This document shows, piece by piece, positions 38,244 to 46,658 of a stretch of DNA of 64,000 nucleotides. This stretch comes from Klenkia taihuensis (lineage in GTDB: Bacteria; Actinomycetota; Actinomycetes; Mycobacteriales; Geodermatophilaceae). How positions within the stretch are numbered: position 1 is the first letter of the stretch; every line of letters starts with the position of its first letter. The stretch lies in NCBI RefSeq assembly GCF_900112525.1, contig NZ_FOMD01000004.1, positions 1-64,000 of the forward strand, in the 5' to 3' direction. A model generated the notes under the pieces. It had not been told where the DNA came from. It ran no database searches and worked only from the letters and a program-made list of their open reading frames with translations. A program made the position numbers and the translations under genes.

Positions 38244-39197
38244 ATGTCCGCACCGACCGCCGTCCGCCCGACCGAGGACGAGCTGCAGGCGCAGTTCGAC
38301 GCCACCATCGCCGCCGACCGCCGGATCGAGCCGCGCGACTGGATGCCGGAGAAGTACCGCGCCGGCCTGGTGCGCCAGATCGCCCAGCACGCGCACTCCG
38401 AGATCATCGGCATGCAGCCCGAGGGCGACTGGCTGCTCAAGGCGCCGTCGCTGCGCCGCAAGGCCGTGCTGCTGGCCAAGGTGCAGGACGAGGCCGGCCA
38501 CGGCATGTACCTCTACTCCGCGGCCGAGACCCTCGGCGCCGACCGCGCCGACCTGACCGACAAGCTGGTCAACGGCAAGCAGAAGTACTCCTCGATCTTC
38601 AACTACCCGACGCTCACCTACGCCGACTGCGGCGTCATCGGGTGGCTGGTCGACGGCGCGGCCATCTGCAACCAGGTGCCGCTGTGCCGGTCCAGCTACG
38701 GGCCCTACGCCCGCGCCATGATCCGGGTCTGCAAGGAGGAGTCCTTCCACCAGCGGCAGGGCTACGAGCTGCTCATGACGATGATGCGCGGCACCCCCGA
38801 GCAGCGGGCGATGGTGCAGGACGCCGTCGACCGCTGGTGGTGGCCCTCGCTCATGATGTTCGGGCCGCCCGACGACGACAGCCCCAACTCGGCGCAGTCG
38901 ATGGCCTGGGGCGTGAAGCGGCACAGCAACGACGAGCTGCGCCAGCGCTTCGTCGACATGTCGGTCCCGCAGGCGCAGGCGCTGGGCGTCACGCTGCCCG
39001 ACCCCGAGCTGGCGCTGGACGAGACCACCGGCCGGTACCGCTTCGGGCAGATCGACTGGACCGAGTTCAAGCAGGTCATCTCGGGCAACGGCCCGTGCAA
39101 CGAGGAGCGGATCACCCGCCGCCGGGCCGCCCGCGACGACAACGCGTGGGTGACCGAGGCCGCCACGGCCTACGCCGCGAAGCACGCCGCCCGATGA
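38244..39197 (+). CDS. paaA: Phenylacetyl-CoA epoxidase, catalytic subunit PaaA
   Basis: Di-iron subunit that epoxidises phenylacetyl-CoA. 317 residues, with the iron ligands in [20 protein letters not shown] and [18 protein letters not shown], and [20 protein letters not shown] typical of PaaA. ATG 38244 follows a perfect AGGAGG by seven bases. First gene of paaABCDE. Confidence 0.96.
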   Translation: MSAPTAVRPTEDELQAQFDATIAADRRIEPRDWMPEKYRAGLVRQIAQHAHSEIIGMQPEGDWLLKAPSLRRKAVLLAKVQDEAGHGMYLYSAAETLGADRADLTDKLVNGKQKYSSIFNYPTLTYADCGVIGWLVDGAAICNQVPLCRSSYGPYARAMIRVCKEESFHQRQGYELLMTMMRGTPEQRAMVQDAVDRWWWPSLMMFGPPDDDSPNSAQSMAWGVKRHSNDELRQRFVDMSVPQAQALGVTLPDPELALDETTGRYRFGQIDWTEFKQVISGNGPCNEERITRRRAARDDNAWVTEAATAYAAKHAAR

Positions 39198-39568
39198 CCG
39201 AGACCACCGCCGAGGGGGGCCACGGCGCCGTCCCGACCGGCCCCGACGTCCCCAGCGGCGCGCACCCCTCGCCGTCGGGCGCGGCCCGCAGGGACTGGCC
39301 GCTCTACGAGTGCTTCGTGCGCGGCAAGCGCGGGCTCAACCACGTGCACGTCGGGTCGTTGCACGCCCCCGACGACGAGATGGCCGTGCACGCCGCCCGC
39401 GACCTGTTCACCCGCCGCAACGAGGGCGTGAGCATCTGGGTCGTGCGGGCCAGCGACATCACCGCGTCCAGCCCGGACGAGAAGGACCCGATGTTCGCCC
39501 CCGCCGGCGACAAGGTCTACCGCCACCCGACGTTCTACGAGATCCCCGAGAACGTCCCCCACATGTGA
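39194..39568 (+). CDS. paaB: Phenylacetyl-CoA epoxidase subunit PaaB
   Basis: 124 residues: [40 protein letters not shown] and the end [14 protein letters not shown] are diagnostic of PaaB, the small bridging subunit of the epoxidase complex. Its N-terminal 30 residues are a low-complexity extension. The ATG overlaps the paaA stop (ATGA). Confidence 0.95.
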   Translation: MTETTAEGGHGAVPTGPDVPSGAHPSPSGAARRDWPLYECFVRGKRGLNHVHVGSLHAPDDEMAVHAARDLFTRRNEGVSIWVVRASDITASSPDEKDPMFAPAGDKVYRHPTFYEIPENVPHM

Positions 39569-39572
39569 GGCA

Positions 39573-39598
39573 GCGCGGCCGTCATGTGACGGCTGCGC
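39573..39598. promoter_or_regulatory. Palindrome 1 in the paaB-paaC gap
   Basis: GCGCGGCCGTCA-TG-TGACGGCTGCGC: 12-base arms with one mismatch around the core CGTCATGTGACG. It begins five bases after the paaB stop. Confidence 0.55.
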
Positions 39599-39626
39599 AC
39601 CACTTCGTCTTGGTTCTGGTTCGTCA

Positions 39627-39640
39627 GCGTCATGTGACGC
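39627..39640. promoter_or_regulatory. Palindrome 2 in the paaB-paaC gap
   Basis: GCGTCA-TG-TGACGC, same 12-base core as palindrome 1, centred 48 bases away. The stretch between them is locally AT-richer (TTGGTTCTGGTTCGTC). Confidence 0.55.
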
Positions 39641-39660
39641 CGTGAGGGTGAGGGAGAACG

Positions 39661-40572
39661 TTGGCGCACGAGGAGACCGTCTACGACGCGCTGGACCACG
39701 CCCACGGCGGCGAGGGCCAGTGGGCGTTCGGCACCGGCTTCGACGACCCGCTGGCCGGCGTCGACACCACCGTCCCCGAGGGTGTGGACCCCGCCGACCT
39801 GGGCGCCTACTGCCTGATGCTCGGCGACGACGCCCTCGTGCTCTGCCAGCGGCTCACCGAGTGGGCCACCCGGGCACCCGAGCTCGAGGAGGAGGTCGCG
39901 ATCGCCAACTGCGGCCTGGACCTGCTCGGCCAGGCCCGGTTGCTGCTCGCGCGCGCGGGCAGCTGCGGGGTGCTCGGCCGCAGCCGCGAGCACGCCACCG
40001 ACTCGATCCCCGACGAGGACGCGCTGGCCTACTTCCGCGACCCCGACGAGTTCGTCAACCACCACCTCGCCGAGGCCGACGGCGGGGACTTCGCGCAGAC
40101 GATGGTCCGGCTGCTGGTGGCCAGCACCGCCCGGCTCGCGCTCGTCGCCCACCTGCGCGGGTCCCGCGACCCGGTGCTCAGCGCGATCGCGGCCAAGGGC
40201 GTGCCCGAGCTGACCTACCACCGCGACCACGCCGCCCGCTGGGTGCTCCGGCTGGGCGACGGCACCGAGGAGTCCCACCGCCGGGCGCAGGCCGGCGTCG
40301 ACGCGGTGTGGCCGCTGACCGCCGACCTGTTCACCGCCACCGACGTGGAGCGCCGGCTGGTGGAGCAGGGTGTCGCCGTCGACCCCGCGGACACCCGCGA
40401 CGAGGTGCGCGACGTCCTCACCATGGTGGTCGAGCGGGCCACCCTGACCGTGCCGGACTGGCCGGCCGACCGGCCGTCGCCGGGCCGGGCGGGGGAGCAC
40501 ACCGACGAGCTAGCGCCCCTGCTGGCCACCCTGCAGGGCCTGGCCCGGGAGCACCCGGCGGCCACCTGGTGA
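39661..40572 (+). CDS. paaC: Phenylacetyl-CoA epoxidase subunit PaaC
   Basis: Structural partner of PaaA in the epoxidase. 303 residues with AYCLMLGDDALVLCQRLTEW, EVAIANCGLDLLGQARLLL, FVNHHLAEADGGDFAQTMVR and ELTYHRDHAARWVLRLGDGT, all PaaC-like. The start is TTG at 39661, preceded by an AGGGAG ribosome site; no ATG/GTG start fits. A 92-base gap with two palindromes separates it from paaB, unlike the coupled joins elsewhere in the operon. Confidence 0.93.
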   Translation: MAHEETVYDALDHAHGGEGQWAFGTGFDDPLAGVDTTVPEGVDPADLGAYCLMLGDDALVLCQRLTEWATRAPELEEEVAIANCGLDLLGQARLLLARAGSCGVLGRSREHATDSIPDEDALAYFRDPDEFVNHHLAEADGGDFAQTMVRLLVASTARLALVAHLRGSRDPVLSAIAAKGVPELTYHRDHAARWVLRLGDGTEESHRRAQAGVDAVWPLTADLFTATDVERRLVEQGVAVDPADTRDEVRDVLTMVVERATLTVPDWPADRPSPGRAGEHTDELAPLLATLQGLAREHPAATW

Positions 40573-41066
40573 GCACGCTGGCCGACCCGCGGGCGGTCGC
40601 CGAGACGGTCACCGACCCCGAGCTGCCGATGCTCACCCTCGCCGACCTCGGCGTGCTGCGCGACGTGCGCACCGAGGGCGACCAGGTGGTCGTGGAGATC
40701 ACCCCCACCTACTCCGGCTGCCCGGCGATGGGCGTCATGCGCGCCGACCTCGTGCACGCGCTGCACCGGGCCGGGTTCGCCGACGTCGACGTCCGCACCG
40801 TGCTGTCCCCGCCGTGGTCCACCGACTGGATCAGCGAGGAGGGCCGCCGCAAGCTCGCCGCGGGCGGCATCGCCCCGCCCGGCGCCGCCCCGCGGCACAC
40901 CGGCCCGATCCCGCTGAGCCTGGGCCCCACCCGCCGGACGGCGACCTGCCCGGAGTGCGGGTCGGCCGACACCGAGGAGCTCAGCGAGTTCAGCGGGACC
41001 GCCTGCAAGGCGCTGCGCCGCTGCCGCAGCTGCCGCGAACCCTTCGAGCACGTCAAGGAGATCTAG
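40569..41066 (+). CDS. paaD: Phenylacetate pathway protein PaaD (Fe-S assembly factor)
   Basis: 165 residues: DUF59/MIP18-type domain (DPELPMLTLADLGVLRDV, PTYSGCPAMGVMRADL) and C-terminal zinc ribbon (ATCPECGSADTEELSEF ... CRSCREPFEHVKEI). PaaD is needed to mature the epoxidase Fe-S components. GTG overlaps the paaC stop; its TAG overlaps the paaE GTG. Confidence 0.93.
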   Translation: MSTLADPRAVAETVTDPELPMLTLADLGVLRDVRTEGDQVVVEITPTYSGCPAMGVMRADLVHALHRAGFADVDVRTVLSPPWSTDWISEEGRRKLAAGGIAPPGAAPRHTGPIPLSLGPTRRTATCPECGSADTEELSEFSGTACKALRRCRSCREPFEHVKEI

Positions 41067-42142
41067 TGGCGCGCACCCGTCCGACCTTCCACCCGCTCAC
41101 GGTGGCCCGGGTCGAGCAGCTCACCGACGACGCCGTCGCGGTCACCTTCGACGTGCCCGACGCCCTCGCCGAGGACTACGCCTTCGCCCCCGGCCAGGCG
41201 CTGACCCTGCGCCGGGTGGACGGCGACCGCGACGAGCGCCGGTCCTACTCCATCTGCGCGCCGGTCGGCGACGCCCCTCGGGTCGGGGTCCGCGAGGTGC
41301 CCGGCGGCTACTTCTCCTCGTGGCTGGTCAACGAGGTGCGCCCGGGCCAGGTCATCGACGTCCTGCCGCCCTCGGGCACCTTCACCGCCGACGTGTCCAC
41401 CCCGGCCGACCACGTGTTCGTCGTCGCCGGGTCCGGGGTCACCCCGGCGCTGAGCCTGGCGGGCACCGTGCTGCGCGACGGCGAGTCGACGGTGACGGTG
41501 TTCTACGGCAACCGGCGCACCAGCACGGTGATGTTCGCCGACGAGCTGGCCGACCTCAAGGACCGCTACGGGTCCCGGCTGCAGCTGGTGCACGTGCTCT
41601 CCCGCGAGCCCCGCGACGCCGAGGTCACCAGTGGCCGGCTGGACGGCGAGCGGCTGCGCACCCTGGTCGGCGCGCTGGTCGACGTCCCCGAGGTCGACCA
41701 CTGGTGGCTGTGCGGCCCGCACGGCATGGTCACCGAGGCCCGCGACCTGCTCGCCGAGCTGGGCGTGCCGCGCGAGCGGGTGCACCAGGAGCTGTTCTTC
41801 GTCGACGAGGGGGACGGGGCCCCGCCGGAGCCGGTGCGCGGTGACGAGCAGACCGTCGACGGGCCGTCCAGCCAGGTGACGATCGTGCTCGACGGCCGGT
41901 CCACCACGCTGGCGCTGGAGCAGGGCGTGCCGGTGCTCGACAGCGCGCAGCGGGTGCGGTCGGACCTGCCCTTCGCCTGCAAGGGCGGGGTGTGCGGCAC
42001 CTGTCGGGCCAAGGTCACCGCCGGCGAGGTCGAGATGCGGCGCAACTACGCGCTGGACCCCGACGAGGTGGCCAGGGGCTACGTGCTCACCTGCCAGACC
42101 GTGCCGGTGTCCGCCGAGGTCACCGTCGACTTCGACGCCTGA
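41066..42142 (+). CDS. paaE: Phenylacetyl-CoA epoxidase reductase PaaE
   Basis: Passes electrons from NADPH to the di-iron subunit. 358 residues: FAD-binding (RRSYSICAPVG), NAD-binding (VFVVAGSGVTPALSLAGT, WLCGPHGMVTEARD) and C-terminal 2Fe-2S ferredoxin with CKGGVCGTCRAKV and the last Cys in YVLTCQTVP. GTG 41066 overlaps the paaD stop. Last gene of the epoxidase operon. Confidence 0.95.
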   Translation: MARTRPTFHPLTVARVEQLTDDAVAVTFDVPDALAEDYAFAPGQALTLRRVDGDRDERRSYSICAPVGDAPRVGVREVPGGYFSSWLVNEVRPGQVIDVLPPSGTFTADVSTPADHVFVVAGSGVTPALSLAGTVLRDGESTVTVFYGNRRTSTVMFADELADLKDRYGSRLQLVHVLSREPRDAEVTSGRLDGERLRTLVGALVDVPEVDHWWLCGPHGMVTEARDLLAELGVPRERVHQELFFVDEGDGAPPEPVRGDEQTVDGPSSQVTIVLDGRSTTLALEQGVPVLDSAQRVRSDLPFACKGGVCGTCRAKVTAGEVEMRRNYALDPDEVARGYVLTCQTVPVSAEVTVDFDA

Positions 42143-42150
42143 CCACCGCC

Positions 42151-42156
42151 TAACCT
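42151..42156 (+). promoter_or_regulatory. -10 box (TAACCT) for a leaderless idi transcript
   Basis: Ends 6 bases before the idi ATG, 9 bases after the paaE stop. Confidence 0.5.
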
Positions 42157-42162
42157 GATCCC

Positions 42163-42696
42163 ATGCCCGAAGAGCTGATCGTGCTGCTGGACGACGACGG
42201 CACCGAGATCGGGACCATGCCCAAGCGGCTGGTGCACCACGGGGACACCCCGCTGCACCGCGCGTTCTCCGCCTACCTGTTCGCCGACGACGGCCGGCTG
42301 CTGGTCACCCGCCGCGCGCTGTCCAAGCAGACCTTCCCCGGGCTGTGGACCAACACCGTCTGCGGCCACCCCGGCCCCGGCGAGGACGACGCCGGCGCCA
42401 TCGCCCGCCGCGCCTCCGACGAGCTGGGCCTGCGGGTGGACCGGCTGGCCCCGGTGCTGCCGGACTACCGGTACCGCGCGGAGTTCCAGGGCGTCGTGGA
42501 GAACGAGATCTGCCCGGTCTACACCGGCGTCTTCCGCGGCGACCCCGCCCCGGCGGCCGCCGAGGTCGAGGAGTGGGAGCTGCTGGACTGGGGCGCCTTC
42601 CGGGCCCGGCAGGACAACGAGGGCGACGCCTGGTCGCCCTGGTGCCGCGAGCAGGCGCGGCTCATCGAGGCGAGCGGGCTGCTGCCGGCGGCCTGA
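42163..42696 (+). CDS. idi: Isopentenyl-diphosphate delta-isomerase, type I
   Basis: Interconverts isopentenyl and dimethylallyl diphosphate. 177-residue NUDIX-fold enzyme with the catalytic Cys in WTNTVCGHPGPGED, Glu in VVENEICPVYTG and the RRASDELGL helix. The ATG follows a TAACCT box by six bases, so it probably has its own promoter despite following paaE by only 20 bases. Confidence 0.94.
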   Translation: MPEELIVLLDDDGTEIGTMPKRLVHHGDTPLHRAFSAYLFADDGRLLVTRRALSKQTFPGLWTNTVCGHPGPGEDDAGAIARRASDELGLRVDRLAPVLPDYRYRAEFQGVVENEICPVYTGVFRGDPAPAAAEVEEWELLDWGAFRARQDNEGDAWSPWCREQARLIEASGLLPAA

Positions 42697-42702
42697 GCCG
42701 GG

Positions 42703-43683
42703 TCAGTCCTCCTGGCGGGGGTCCACGACCAGCCGGACGACGCAGCCGTCGCCGTCGGCCAACGGGGCGGTGGTCATCCGGTCCACCGCGCGGCGGGCCA
42801 GCCACAGGCCCATCCCGCCCACGGACAGGTCGTCGCCGTGCGCCGGGCCGTAGCCGGCCAGCGGCTCGTCGAAGCCGTGGCCGCGGTCGGCCACCGCGCA
42901 CAGCACCCGCTGCTCGGTGACCCACAGGCGCACGTCGACCGGCGGGACGCCGTGCTCGGCGGCGTTGGCCACCACCTCGTCGATGGCCAGCACCAGGTCC
43001 TCGGCCTCGTCGGGGTCCAGCGGCCCGTCGGACAGGCTGGCGGTGAGCTCGCGGCGCAGCTGGCGCAGGCTGCCGACGTCCTCGACCTCGAGGGTCGGGG
43101 GCGTGGCCTCCAGCGGGTCGGGGCCCGGCGCCGACCACAGCGACCGCAGCACCTCCGCCGGGTCCTTGCGACCGGGGTTGGGCACCACGCCGTCGGCGGT
43201 CAGGGACCACGGGTGGCAGGACAGGGCCCGGTCGGTGTCGGCGCCGAGGTGGCCGGGGTCGACCACGCAGTAGTGCGCCACCGAGCGGCCGGCGAGCACG
43301 TGGTTGAGCAGCGCCTCGGTCTGCAACCACGCCGGGACGCCGAGGGAGGTGCGGCCGCTGTCGGTGACCAGGTGCAGCCGGGTGCCGTCGGTCGTCAGCT
43401 TGTCGACCAGCGATGTGTGGCCCGCGATGGCGTCGGGCGCCCGGCCGCCGAGCTCGTCGGGGTCCACGACGTGCACCGCGTCGGCGCCCAGCCGGTCCAG
43501 CAGCGGGGCGCGCAGGTCGGGGGCGCAGGCGAGCACGACGGTGCCGCCGTCGGCGAGGGCCTGCTGCAGCCAGGGGGCGAGCAGCTCCGCCGACCGCGGG
43601 CCGGGCGTGCCGAGCTGGGCGACGTGCACGTAGCCGGCGGGGACGGCACCCGCCGACCCGAGGACGCCCGCTGTTTCCGACAC
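42703..43683 (-). CDS. MEDS-domain sensor with RsbW-like ATPase domain
   Basis: About 326 residues. The N-terminal part resembles the MEDS (DcmR-sensory) domain: YVHVAQLGTPGPRSAELLAP, TVVLACAPDLRAPLL, LHLVTDSGRTSLGVPAWLQT, followed by an HATPase_c module (N box VLAIDEVVANAAEHG, G1 AVADRGHGFDEPL, G2 VGGMGLWLARRAVDRM). There is no histidine phosphoacceptor domain, so it is likely an anti-sigma kinase of the RsbW type. Start GTG 43683 chosen; GTG 43737 is possible. Convergent with idi. Confidence 0.8.
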   Translation of the reverse strand: MSETAGVLGSAGAVPAGYVHVAQLGTPGPRSAELLAPWLQQALADGGTVVLACAPDLRAPLLDRLGADAVHVVDPDELGGRAPDAIAGHTSLVDKLTTDGTRLHLVTDSGRTSLGVPAWLQTEALLNHVLAGRSVAHYCVVDPGHLGADTDRALSCHPWSLTADGVVPNPGRKDPAEVLRSLWSAPGPDPLEATPPTLEVEDVGSLRQLRRELTASLSDGPLDPDEAEDLVLAIDEVVANAAEHGVPPVDVRLWVTEQRVLCAVADRGHGFDEPLAGYGPAHGDDLSVGGMGLWLARRAVDRMTTAPLADGDGCVVRLVVDPRQED

Positions 43684-43790
43684 GCCGCACTGGGTGCCCG
43701 GGATCCCCGGCCGCACACATGCTGCGTCCGATTGCACACCGCGGGGTCGGTGCGCGGTTCAGCCTCCCCGGCGGCGGGCAGCGGTCCGGG

Positions 43791-44816
43791 ATGACGACGG
43801 CCGCCGCGCAGGAGCGCGCCGGGTGCCCGAAGCGGATGGTCTTCGGCCCCTGCGGCGGGGTGCGCGACGACGCCCGCTGCGAGCTCGCCGACCACCCCTG
43901 CCCCTTCGTGGCGGCACCGGCGCCGGCCTGGCCGGACCCGCTGCCGGTCCCGGCACCCCGCCCCGGTGGGCTGCTGGACCGCGCGGCGGCCGGCCCGGTC
44001 GTGCTGGCCGACCTCACCGTGACCCCGTTCGACCCCGCCTCGGTGCGGGCGGTCGTCGGCGCGCTGGCCGGTGCCGTGGACGCGGTGCTGGTGGGGGAGC
44101 ACCAGAACCGGCCCGACCTCCCGCCGGTGCTGCTGGCCCAGGAGGTGCTCGGCGCCGGCGGGCTGCCGTGGACGACGCTGGCCTGCCGGGACCGCAACCG
44201 GCTGGTGCTGGAGCAGGAGCTGGTCGGGCTGGCCCGGGTCGGGGTGGACGGCGTGCTGTGCGTGACCGGCGACGGCCGCGGGCCGGGGGTGCGGCCCGGG
44301 GTGACCCAGGTGTTCGACCTCGACGGGGTGCGGCTGACCGCGCTGGCGGCGGCGGCCGGGCTGGCGGCGGCCGTGCCGGAGTCGCCGGAGGCGGTGCCGG
44401 TGGCCGACCGGCCGGGGCGGGTGGCGCTCAAGCAGCGGGCCGGGGCGGCGGTGTGCGTGCTCAACCACGTCTCGACGCCGGCCCGGGTGGCCGGTTTCGT
44501 CGCGGCCGCCCGCGCGGCCGGCGCGACGCTGCCGTTCGTCGCCGGGGTCGCGGTCTACACCGACGAGCGGTCGGCCCGGGTGCTGCAGGCCTTCCCGGGG
44601 CTGCACCTGGACGACGCCGCGGTCACCCGGGTGCTGGCCGCCCCCGACCCGGTCGAGGCCGGGGTCGCGGCCGCGGTGGCCGAGGCGCGGGCGCTGCTGG
44701 CGGTGCCCGGCGTGGTGGGGGTGGACCTGTCCGGCCTGGCGTCGGACCGCGGCGTGCTGGCCGGGGCCCGGGTCAAGGCCGAGGTGGCCCGACGGATCCA
44801 GGAGGGGGAGCGGTGA
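43791..44816 (+). CDS. Methylenetetrahydrofolate-reductase-like protein with N-terminal Cys-rich domain
   Basis: 341 residues. The first 50 carry CPKRMVFGPCGGVRDDARC and DHPCPF, matching the Cys-rich module normally called the MTHFR C-terminal domain (MetV-like). The rest looks like a TIM barrel of the MetF type: VDAVLVGEHQNRPDLPPVLL, LPWTTLACRDRNRLVLEQEL, GVDGVLCVTGDGRGPG. Reduction of methylene-THF is plausible but unproven. The domain order is the reverse of the usual one. Followed by a methyltransferase gene with overlapping stop/start. Confidence 0.7.
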   Translation: MTTAAAQERAGCPKRMVFGPCGGVRDDARCELADHPCPFVAAPAPAWPDPLPVPAPRPGGLLDRAAAGPVVLADLTVTPFDPASVRAVVGALAGAVDAVLVGEHQNRPDLPPVLLAQEVLGAGGLPWTTLACRDRNRLVLEQELVGLARVGVDGVLCVTGDGRGPGVRPGVTQVFDLDGVRLTALAAAAGLAAAVPESPEAVPVADRPGRVALKQRAGAAVCVLNHVSTPARVAGFVAAARAAGATLPFVAGVAVYTDERSARVLQAFPGLHLDDAAVTRVLAAPDPVEAGVAAAVAEARALLAVPGVVGVDLSGLASDRGVLAGARVKAEVARRIQEGER

Positions 44817-45583
44817 GCGAGCTGGACAGCGAGGCGATGGAGGACGAGTTCGGCGTCGCGGCGGCGTGGACCGAGGAGGCCGCCCGCGCACTCGGCCCGG
44901 GGCACGCGGTCCCGGCGGGGTGCCGCGGGTCGGGCAGCGTCGGGTCGCTGCGCTGGCTGGCCGACCGGCTGGAGCTGGCCCCCGGCGACCTGCTGGTCGA
45001 CAGCGGCGCCGGCGTGGGCGGCCCGGCCCGGTGGGTGGCCGGCGAGCGCGAGGTCGCGCCGGTGTGCCTGGAACCGATGGTCGGCGCCGTGCACGCCTCC
45101 CGCCGGCTGTTCGGCCTCCCCTCGGCCGTCGCCCTCGCCCAGGCGCTGCCGCTGCGCGACCGGGTCACCGGCGCCGCGTGGAGCCTCGGCGTGCTGTGCA
45201 CGACCGCGGACAAGGCCGGGGCGCTCGCCGAGCTGCACCGGGTGCTCCGGCCCGGTGGCCGGCTCGGCCTGCTGGTGTTCGCGCAGGTCGTGGACGAGCT
45301 GCCCGCGCCGCCACCGGACGGCAACACCTTCCCGACGCCGGCCGAGCTCACCGCGCTGCTCGACGGCGCCGGCTTCGACGTCGTCGACCGGGCGACGGCG
45401 GACCTGCACGACAACCCGCCCGGGTGGCAGGACGCCGCCGACGCGGTGGACGCCGAGGTCGCCCGCCGGCACGGGGAGGACCCGCGGTACCGGCACTCGC
45501 TGCAGCAGGCGCAGCGGATGGGCGCGCTGCTGTCGGCGGGCGCGCTGTCGCCGGAGCTGGTGGTCGCGGCCCGCCGGGCATGA
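44813..45583 (+). CDS. Class I SAM-dependent methyltransferase
   Basis: 256 residues with the SAM-binding glycine loop LLVDSGAGVGGPARWVAGER, motif II-like ALAQALPLRDRVTGAAWSLG and motif III ELHRVLRPGGRLGLLVFAQV. The acceptor is unknown. Its GTG overlaps the stop of the MTHFR-like gene (GTGA), and an AGGAGGGGG ribosome site lies just upstream, so both are probably made together; a one-carbon pathway link is an inference. Confidence 0.85.
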   Translation: MSELDSEAMEDEFGVAAAWTEEAARALGPGHAVPAGCRGSGSVGSLRWLADRLELAPGDLLVDSGAGVGGPARWVAGEREVAPVCLEPMVGAVHASRRLFGLPSAVALAQALPLRDRVTGAAWSLGVLCTTADKAGALAELHRVLRPGGRLGLLVFAQVVDELPAPPPDGNTFPTPAELTALLDGAGFDVVDRATADLHDNPPGWQDAADAVDAEVARRHGEDPRYRHSLQQAQRMGALLSAGALSPELVVAARRA

Positions 45584-45611
45584 GGCCGGGCCCGCCCGCG
45601 TTGGGGCGGGC

Positions 45612-46643
45612 GTGCACGCGGAGGTGGTCGTCGTCGGGGCCGGGCAGGCCGGGTTGTCCGCGGCCTACCAGCTGCGCCGCGAGGGCGCCGACTTCGTCGT
45701 GCTGGACGCCGACGCGGCACCCGGCGGGGCGTGGCAGCACCGGTGGGCCTCGCTGCGGCTGGACCGCGCCAACGGCATCGCCGACCTGCCCGGGATGCCG
45801 CTGGCCGGCGACCCCGCCGAGCGCGCCTCGGTGGCCATGGCCCGCTACTTCGCCGACTACGAGCGGACCTTCGACCTGCCGGTGCGCCGCCCCGTGGCGG
45901 TCCGCCGGGTGACCCGCACGCACGACGGGTTCGCCCTGGCCACGACCGGGGGCACCTGGACCGCCCGCGGGCTGGTCAACGCCACCGGCACCTGGTCGCG
46001 GCCGTTCTGGCCCGCCTACCCGGGCCGGGAGACCTTCCGCGGCCGGCAGCTGCACGCCGCCCAGTTCACCGAGGCCGCCGACTTCGCCGGGCAGCACGTG
46101 CTCGTCGTCGGCGGTGGCATCTCCGCGCTGCAGCTGCTGGTGGAGGTCGCCGAGGTCACCCGGACCACCTGGGTCACCCGCCGGCCCCCGGTCTGGCGCA
46201 CCGAGGACTTCGACGCCGACGCCGGCCGGGCCGCCGTCGCGATGGTCGAGGAACGGGTCCGGGCGGGGTTGCCGCCGGGCAGCGTGGTGGGCGTGACCGG
46301 GCTGCCGGTCACCGAGGAGGTCCGCCGGGCCCGGGAGCGCGGCGTGCTCGACCGGCGGCCGGCGTTCGACCGGATGACGCCGACCGGGGTGGCGTGGGAC
46401 GACCCGGCCGGGGAGCTGGCCGTCGACGTGGTGCTGTGGGCGACCGGGTTCCGGGCGGCGCTGGACCACCTGGCACCGCTGCACCTGCGGGCCCCCGGCG
46501 GCGGGATCGTCGTCGAGGGCACCCGGGTGGTCGCCGAGCCCCGGCTGCACCTGGTCGGCTACGGCCCCTCGGCCAGCACGATCGGCGCCAACCGCGCCGG
46601 CCGGTCCGCGGTCCGGGAGCTGCTGGCCACCCTGCGCGGCTGA
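45612..46643 (+). CDS. Flavin-containing monooxygenase-like FAD/NAD(P) oxidoreductase
   Basis: 343 residues with two Rossmann loops: VVVVGAGQAGLSAAYQLRRE for FAD at the N terminus and VLVVGGGISALQLLVEVAE for NADPH in the middle, plus ATGTWSRPFWPAYPG and the late VVLWATGFRAALDHLAPL. It resembles the YhiN/CzcO-type single-component monooxygenases. No substrate is evident. Start GTG 45612. Confidence 0.85.
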   Translation: MHAEVVVVGAGQAGLSAAYQLRREGADFVVLDADAAPGGAWQHRWASLRLDRANGIADLPGMPLAGDPAERASVAMARYFADYERTFDLPVRRPVAVRRVTRTHDGFALATTGGTWTARGLVNATGTWSRPFWPAYPGRETFRGRQLHAAQFTEAADFAGQHVLVVGGGISALQLLVEVAEVTRTTWVTRRPPVWRTEDFDADAGRAAVAMVEERVRAGLPPGSVVGVTGLPVTEEVRRARERGVLDRRPAFDRMTPTGVAWDDPAGELAVDVVLWATGFRAALDHLAPLHLRAPGGGIVVEGTRVVAEPRLHLVGYGPSASTIGANRAGRSAVRELLATLRG

Positions 46644-46658
46644 CCCGACGGCCGGGCC

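Noticed and set aside
43684-43790. Possible folate, SAM or cobalamin riboswitch before the methylenetetrahydrofolate-reductase-like gene.
   Set aside because: The region is only about 107 bases and lacks conserved riboswitch boxes.
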